DNA from: Chitinophagales bacterium
GTDB lineage: Bacteria; Bacteroidota; Bacteroidia; Chitinophagales; JABDMM01
Assembly: GCA_013001465.1 (NCBI GenBank)
Contig: JABDMM010000148.1
Span: forward strand, 1-45,983
Reading direction: 5' to 3'
Length of the DNA stretch: 45,983 nt
Shown here: positions 42,416-45,983 of the stretch, one piece after another
Layout of the letters: every line of letters begins with the position of its first letter
Numbering within the stretch: position 1 is the first letter of the stretch
Notes under the pieces: model-generated
Databases searched by the model: none
What the model saw: only the letters and a program-made list of their open reading frames with translations
What the model was told of the DNA's origin: nothing
Position numbers and translations under genes: made by a program

Positions 42416-43780
42416 TCACCCTTTTAAGCGATCGATCACCTTACTTACCGCCAACTCTTCCTGGTCTCCGGTACTCATATCCTTCAATGCAATAACATCT
42501 AGCTTTAACTCTTCCTCACCAATTATTCCGACATACTTAAAACCTCTTTGGTCTGAATATTTCATAGACTTTTTGAACTTGACTTTATCCGGGTAAACTT
42601 CGCATTTTATTCCAGCCTTACGAATGGTATCTGCATAGTCCAAAGACTTCAGTATACATTGATCATCGAAACCTACCAATAAAATATCTGCATTATCATC
42701 TACAGTTTCAGGGAATCGATCGAGCTCGGTCATCACATCGTAAATGCGATCGAGGCCAAAGGAGATCCCAACTCCGGAAACACCATCCAAACCAAACAAA
42801 GAGGTTAAATCGTCATAGCGACCTCCACTTCCAAGGCTTCCAAATTCTGTTTCCATTGACTTGATCTCGAATATGCATCCGGTATAATAGTCGAGCCCAC
42901 GTGCAAGTAGCAATTTTAGTTTGACTTTATCAGATGCTGCTGCCGACATCAACTCACGTACTTCCTGCACTCCTTTCTGCCCAACCTGGATATTGGCAAA
43001 GTTGAACCACTCCTCAATTATATCCAGTGCTTTGTTTCCTTCGAGCGTGCCGCTGGCAACATCTTTCGAGAACATCTCTATCATTTGCGTTGGAAAGTCA
43101 TTACGCTCTAATTCTTCGCAAACTCCTTTAATACCGACCTTGTCGAGCTTATCCAGAATGATCGTCAGCTCAGTAAACCTTCCTCCCACTTCATAATGTA
43201 TAGCTAAACCCTCCAGGATCTTCCGGTTGTTTATTTGTATCTCCACATCCAGTGACAGATCGCGAAATATCGAATCAAACAGACGAAGCAGTTCGATCTC
43301 ATTCACGAGACTATCACTCCCGATTATATCTGCATCACATTGATAGAACTCACGGTATCTCCCCTTCTGCGGTCTGTCTGCACGCCAAACTGGTTGAATT
43401 TGGTATCTTTTAAATGGAAAGTGGATATCGTTGCGGTTCATGACGACGAATCTCGCTAATGGCACGGTTAGATCATAATGCAGACCCTTTTCTGTAATAG
43501 ACCGACCAAAACGTGCTGAATCTTCATCTTCCAGAGATCCCCGATCAGCTTTCAATAAGAAGTCGCCTGAGTTTAAAACTTTAAACAGAAGTTGATCACC
43601 CTCGTTCCCATACTTACCTGTGAGGGTTGTCAGATTCTCCATCGCAGGAGTTTCTATCTGTTGAAAACCATTAAGTTCGAATGCACCCTCGATGACAGAA
43701 ACAATATGATTACGCTTTGCCATAACCAGCGGGTTAAAATCGCGGGTTCCCTTTGGAAGTGTTGGTTTTATTGATCTCAT
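42416..43780 (-). CDS. hisS: Histidyl-tRNA synthetase
   Basis: This 454-residue class II aminoacyl-tRNA synthetase charges tRNA-His. It has the motif 2 block RADRPQKGRYREFYQCDADIIGS, the histidine-specific LARGLDYYTGCIFEI motif and motif 3 with SGVGISFGLDRIYDV. The C-terminal anticodon-binding domain (about 365-454) includes the region duplicated at 39660-39814. The length is typical. It starts with ATG at 43780, overlapping the stop of the phosphatase gene by 4 nt, so the two are cotranscribed. I see no internal promoter. Confidence 0.96.
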   Translation of the reverse strand: MRSIKPTLPKGTRDFNPLVMAKRNHIVSVIEGAFELNGFQQIETPAMENLTTLTGKYGNEGDQLLFKVLNSGDFLLKADRGSLEDEDSARFGRSITEKGLHYDLTVPLARFVVMNRNDIHFPFKRYQIQPVWRADRPQKGRYREFYQCDADIIGSDSLVNEIELLRLFDSIFRDLSLDVEIQINNRKILEGLAIHYEVGGRFTELTIILDKLDKVGIKGVCEELERNDFPTQMIEMFSKDVASGTLEGNKALDIIEEWFNFANIQVGQKGVQEVRELMSAAASDKVKLKLLLARGLDYYTGCIFEIKSMETEFGSLGSGGRYDDLTSLFGLDGVSGVGISFGLDRIYDVMTELDRFPETVDDNADILLVGFDDQCILKSLDYADTIRKAGIKCEVYPDKVKFKKSMKYSDQRGFKYVGIIGEEELKLDVIALKDMSTGDQEELAVSKVIDRLKG

Positions 43781-44265
43781 ACTGAAGCTAAACCTGCATA
43801 TTTAAGAATAATAGCATCACATGCATTCTCCAGAAGTTCAAAAACACTGTGAAATCCATTATCATCCCAATAGGGATCCGGGACATGTTTGTTCTCTCCT
43901 GGATGCGTTTCGTCAAGGATCAATTTGATCTTTTGCCTCTCCTCATCAGTTTCAGCGTGTTTACTTACCTCTTTATGATTGGAATGGTCCATAACAAAAA
44001 TGTGATCGAACTCATCAATATCAACAGAACGAAATGGTCTGGCTTTTTGAGTTGAGATATCGATACCATTCTTCTTGGCGACCTCTTGTGAACGAATATC
44101 AGGGGGATCACCTGCATGCCAGCCAGAAGTCCCTGCCGACTCCACATGCCAATCCAAGCCGTGCTTGCTGATCTTATGTCTCAGAATACCTTCGGCTAAT
44201 GGTGACCGACAGATGTTACCGAGACAAACCATCAAAATCTTCACTTGGTTACTGTTATTTTCCAT
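43777..44265 (-). CDS. Low-molecular-weight protein tyrosine phosphatase
   Basis: This 162-residue enzyme removes phosphate from protein tyrosines. The P-loop VCLGNICRS places the nucleophile at C14 and R20, and the general acid is D130 in PDPYWDD. In Gram-negative bacteria such proteins (Wzb-type) often dephosphorylate BY-kinases and tune polysaccharide export, but no BY-kinase is in the window. It starts with ATG at 44265. A perfect palindrome (44265-44279) begins at the first base of the start codon and overlaps the promoter box. Confidence 0.9.
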   Translation of the reverse strand: MENNSNQVKILMVCLGNICRSPLAEGILRHKISKHGLDWHVESAGTSGWHAGDPPDIRSQEVAKKNGIDISTQKARPFRSVDIDEFDHIFVMDHSNHKEVSKHAETDEERQKIKLILDETHPGENKHVPDPYWDDNGFHSVFELLENACDAIILKYAGLASV

Positions 44266-44279
44266 TTGCGTGACGCAAA
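44265..44279. promoter_or_regulatory. Perfect 15-bp palindrome TTTGCGTGACGCAAA, operator candidate
   Basis: The arms TTTGCGT and ACGCAAA are exact inverted copies around one central base. The site overlaps the TAACTTTG box (44276-44283) and touches the ATG of the phosphatase gene, where a bound protein would block transcription start. The core TGACGC also occurs at 44362-44367 and, inverted, at 44396-44401 in the same gap. Confidence 0.55.
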
Positions 44280-44283
44280 GTTA
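44276..44283 (-). promoter_or_regulatory. Candidate -7 box (TAACTTTG) for the phosphatase-hisS operon
   Basis: The minus strand reads TAACTTTG, matching TAnnTTTG, 10 nt before the phosphatase ATG. The transcript would be close to leaderless. No clear -33 TTG lies at the right distance. Confidence 0.42.
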
Positions 44284-44314
44284 CTCAATATTTAGTCGAT
44301 TTATTCATTGGTCT

Positions 44315-44330
44315 ATTAGTTGATTAGTTG
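44315..44330. repeat. 8-bp tandem repeat ATTAGTTG, two copies
   Basis: ATTAGTTG occurs at 44315-44322 and again at 44323-44330, followed by a related ACTTGTGG stretch. It is a short low-complexity repeat in the divergent gap. Confidence 0.6.
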
Positions 44331-44359
44331 ACTTGTGGTTTAGTTCTCGATCTTTAAAA

Positions 44360-44403
44360 TTTGACGCTTGAAAAACAGAAACTTGTGTCATCAAAGCGTC
44401 AAA
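44360..44403. promoter_or_regulatory. 10-bp inverted repeat with 24-nt spacer, operator or stem candidate
   Basis: TTTGACGCTT (44360-44369) and AAGCGTCAAA (44394-44403) are exact inverted copies separated by 24 nt. The arms carry the same TGACGC core as the palindrome at 44265. It sits 36 nt upstream of the -7 box at 44439, where a dimeric regulator could act on the rightward gene. No T run follows, so it is not a terminator. Confidence 0.5.
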
Positions 44404-44438
44404 CGATGATGAGTTAAACATTCTTGCAAGATATTGGT

Positions 44439-44446
44439 TAACTTTG
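44439..44446 (+). promoter_or_regulatory. Candidate -7 box (TAACTTTG) for the rightward secreted protein gene
   Basis: TAACTTTGCAA matches TAnnTTTG and is nearly identical to the ferritin box. It ends 33 nt before the ATG at 44480, the same spacing as at ferritin. No convincing -33 element is visible. Confidence 0.45.
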
Positions 44447-44479
44447 CAAACCAATTAATCAAATAAAACTGATATCTAT

Positions 44480-45983
44480 ATGAGATTACTATTACTTCTT
44501 GCTGGAGCGTTGATCACCTTATGTTTTCAGACACAAAATTCTTTTGCCCAGTGTAGTGCCGGAGAAGTTTCTGTCACTATCGATGTTCGTACCGATGGTT
44601 TCGGATATGAAGCTTATTGGCAACTTCTTCCCGGTACAAATAATTGTGGCTCAGGTACCATCTTTGCCGGTGGAAATAATGTTGTTGGGTGCAATGGAGG
44701 CGGTGCTCAAAATCAACCTTCGGGAGGCTATGGAAATGATATGACAATTACCGAAGGACCTTTTTGTCTCGTGGATGGTAATGACTATAAGATCTTTCAT
44801 ACTGATGACTGGGGAGATGGTGGTACATCCTTTGATGTCTACGTGAACTCCTATAAAATGAACTCTTTTACAGCGACAGGTGCTATAGAATCATGGACGT
44901 TTAAAGCACAGGAACCAGAAGATTATGATGGTTCTGCGATTCATATTCACACACCAACTTATGTCGTACAAGGACAAAATGCAGTTACCGGAGAAGTTAA
45001 AAATGTTGGTAAGCAAAACTGGTCCTCCATTGAAATTCTCTATTCAATAGATAATGGGACAGCTGTTTCAGAAACCTTCACAGGTATCAATATAGCGAAT
45101 GATGAATCCTTCGAATTTGAATTCACATCAAATTGGGATGTTTCTGCTTCAGGAAATTATCTCCTGAAATTCTGGATCGGAGATATCAATGGTAATGCAG
45201 ACCAAAATTCAGCAAATGACGAACTCAGCAAGTTTATCACAGTCAATAACCCGATCCCGAATATTATAGATCAGTACTTTTCAAACAATTACGTTTTCGA
45301 AGAGATAGCGACTTCAACAAATCAGGTGTCTATCCCCAGAGATCTCGACTTTCATCCAAACTATGCGCTCAAACAACTTTGGATCATCAACAAAGGGACC
45401 GAAGCAAGTGGTGGAAGCACCGTAATCATAGACAATGCAGGAGAGACCAACCAATTTTCTCAATATGTTCAGGATGGAAATGCATGGCATTTCATGTCTC
45501 TACCAACCGCGATCGATTTCAGCGATAATGGAAATTTTGCTACAACACCTGGAGTGCAGGATGCAAATCACTCTGGTGGAACATTTACCGGACCTTCCCT
45601 GTGGCCCAGCGATCTCAGTATCTATGGTATTGTTGGAAATCCACCTTCCGCAAGCTTTAATGGAAGTCATTTAGATATGCTCCACGGAAGTCCTTATTCA
45701 ATGGGAATTGCACACGAGAAAGACAATGTATTCTGGGTTTTCGATTCGCATAACCAGGAGATCGTACGTTATGACTTCAAAGAAGATCACGGACCAGGTA
45801 AGGATTATCACGCCGATGCTCATGTTAGAAGATACTCTGAAGTGGTCGTCAAGCGTAATGGTACCCACATACCAAACCATATGGTTCTCGATAAAAGTAG
45901 TTGGTGGTTATATATCGTTGAAAATCTAAATAGCAGAGTTTTAAGACTTGACATTAACAGCGGAAGCAAATTTCAGGATCTTG
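44480..45983 (+). CDS. Large secreted protein, NHL-like C-terminal part (3' truncated by window end)
   Basis: The frame is open from the ATG at 44480 to the end of the window (501 codons) with no stop. A signal peptide (about 1-24, cleavage near SFAQ) comes first. A cysteine-containing beta domain (25-143) with EGPFCLVDGNDYKIFHTDDW follows; it resembles modules of Bacteroidota secreted proteins with a 'GDxY.F...DxxGDG' pattern. An Ig/CARDB-like segment (about 155-255) has GEVKNVGKQNWSSIEILYSI. From about 290 on, repeats such as VFWVFDSHNQEIVRYDF and LYIVENLNSRVLRLDI look like NHL-type beta-propeller blades. A T9SS tail is expected beyond the window but cannot be seen. Function unknown; likely an extracellular or surface binding protein. 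Confidence 0.82.
   Translation, partial: MRLLLLLAGALITLCFQTQNSFAQCSAGEVSVTIDVRTDGFGYEAYWQLLPGTNNCGSGTIFAGGNNVVGCNGGGAQNQPSGGYGNDMTITEGPFCLVDGNDYKIFHTDDWGDGGTSFDVYVNSYKMNSFTATGAIESWTFKAQEPEDYDGSAIHIHTPTYVVQGQNAVTGEVKNVGKQNWSSIEILYSIDNGTAVSETFTGINIANDESFEFEFTSNWDVSASGNYLLKFWIGDINGNADQNSANDELSKFITVNNPIPNIIDQYFSNNYVFEEIATSTNQVSIPRDLDFHPNYALKQLWIINKGTEASGGSTVIIDNAGETNQFSQYVQDGNAWHFMSLPTAIDFSDNGNFATTPGVQDANHSGGTFTGPSLWPSDLSIYGIVGNPPSASFNGSHLDMLHGSPYSMGIAHEKDNVFWVFDSHNQEIVRYDFKEDHGPGKDYHADAHVRRYSEVVVKRNGTHIPNHMVLDKSSWWLYIVENLNSRVLRLDINSGSKFQDL

Overview
The window looks like chromosomal DNA of a Bacteroidota bacterium, AT-rich throughout. The evidence is a type IX secretion (T9SS) sorting tail on a large secreted protein, the murI-ompH-ompH-bamA-uppS-DUF6089-nadK-CBS gene order, TAnnTTTG-type -7 promoter boxes, almost no Shine-Dalgarno sequences, a short carB of the kind I recall from Flavobacteria-like genomes, and an ACR3 arsenite pump. 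I cannot place it below phylum with confidence.

Layout. 1-600: 3' end of a 23S rRNA gene, a complete 5S rRNA gene and a strong terminator. 620-6163: yifB (comM-like AAA+ ATPase) abuts a 1334-residue secreted T9SS protein on the opposite strand. 6272-7392: a ferritin-FeoA iron pair, a 24-bp tandem repeat and a 47-residue lipoprotein gene. 7471-8553: a MurG-like glycosyltransferase. 8550-24387: a long leftward run with the envelope block (murI, two Skp/OmpH chaperones, bamA, uppS, two DUF6089 proteins, nadK, a small POTRA-barrel protein, a CBS-ACT protein, an alpha/beta hydrolase), then pabA/trpG, cvpA, two small genes and carB. 24464-28180 (rightward): a GT2 glycosyltransferase, an OppC-type permease with a large soluble insert, and a GAF-SpoIIE phosphatase. 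28136-33250: a polysaccharide block with an O-antigen ligase-like protein, a Wzz-like chain-length protein, a flippase and a divergent GT4 glycosyltransferase. 33322-39636 (rightward): hutH, DUF1428, ACR3, NTF2-like, YdjM-like, a metallo-beta-lactamase-fold hydrolase, LapA-like and DUF2200 genes.

39660-42415 is the most unusual part. A four-gene module (two paralogous DUF1538 membrane proteins, a PII-like protein and a CBS-pair protein) lies between a decayed copy of the 3' part of hisS and the intact hisS. DUF1538 pairs have been reported as two-component Na+(Li+,K+)/H+ antiporters (UmpAB, from memory). The extra PII and CBS genes suggest a nucleotide-sensing, energy-gated cation transport system, and the flanking hisS duplication suggests the module arrived or was rearranged there. 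A second decayed coding stretch lies between the module and hisS.

42416-44265 holds hisS and a low-molecular-weight protein tyrosine phosphatase. A divergent intergenic region with operator-like palindromes separates them from a large secreted protein that runs off the right end.

The central theme is envelope biogenesis: peptidoglycan precursor (MurI), undecaprenyl carrier (UppS), outer-membrane protein assembly (Skp, BamA, POTRA-barrel) and polysaccharide export. Nucleotide and cofactor genes (nadK, carB, pabA) and a stress/transport region follow.
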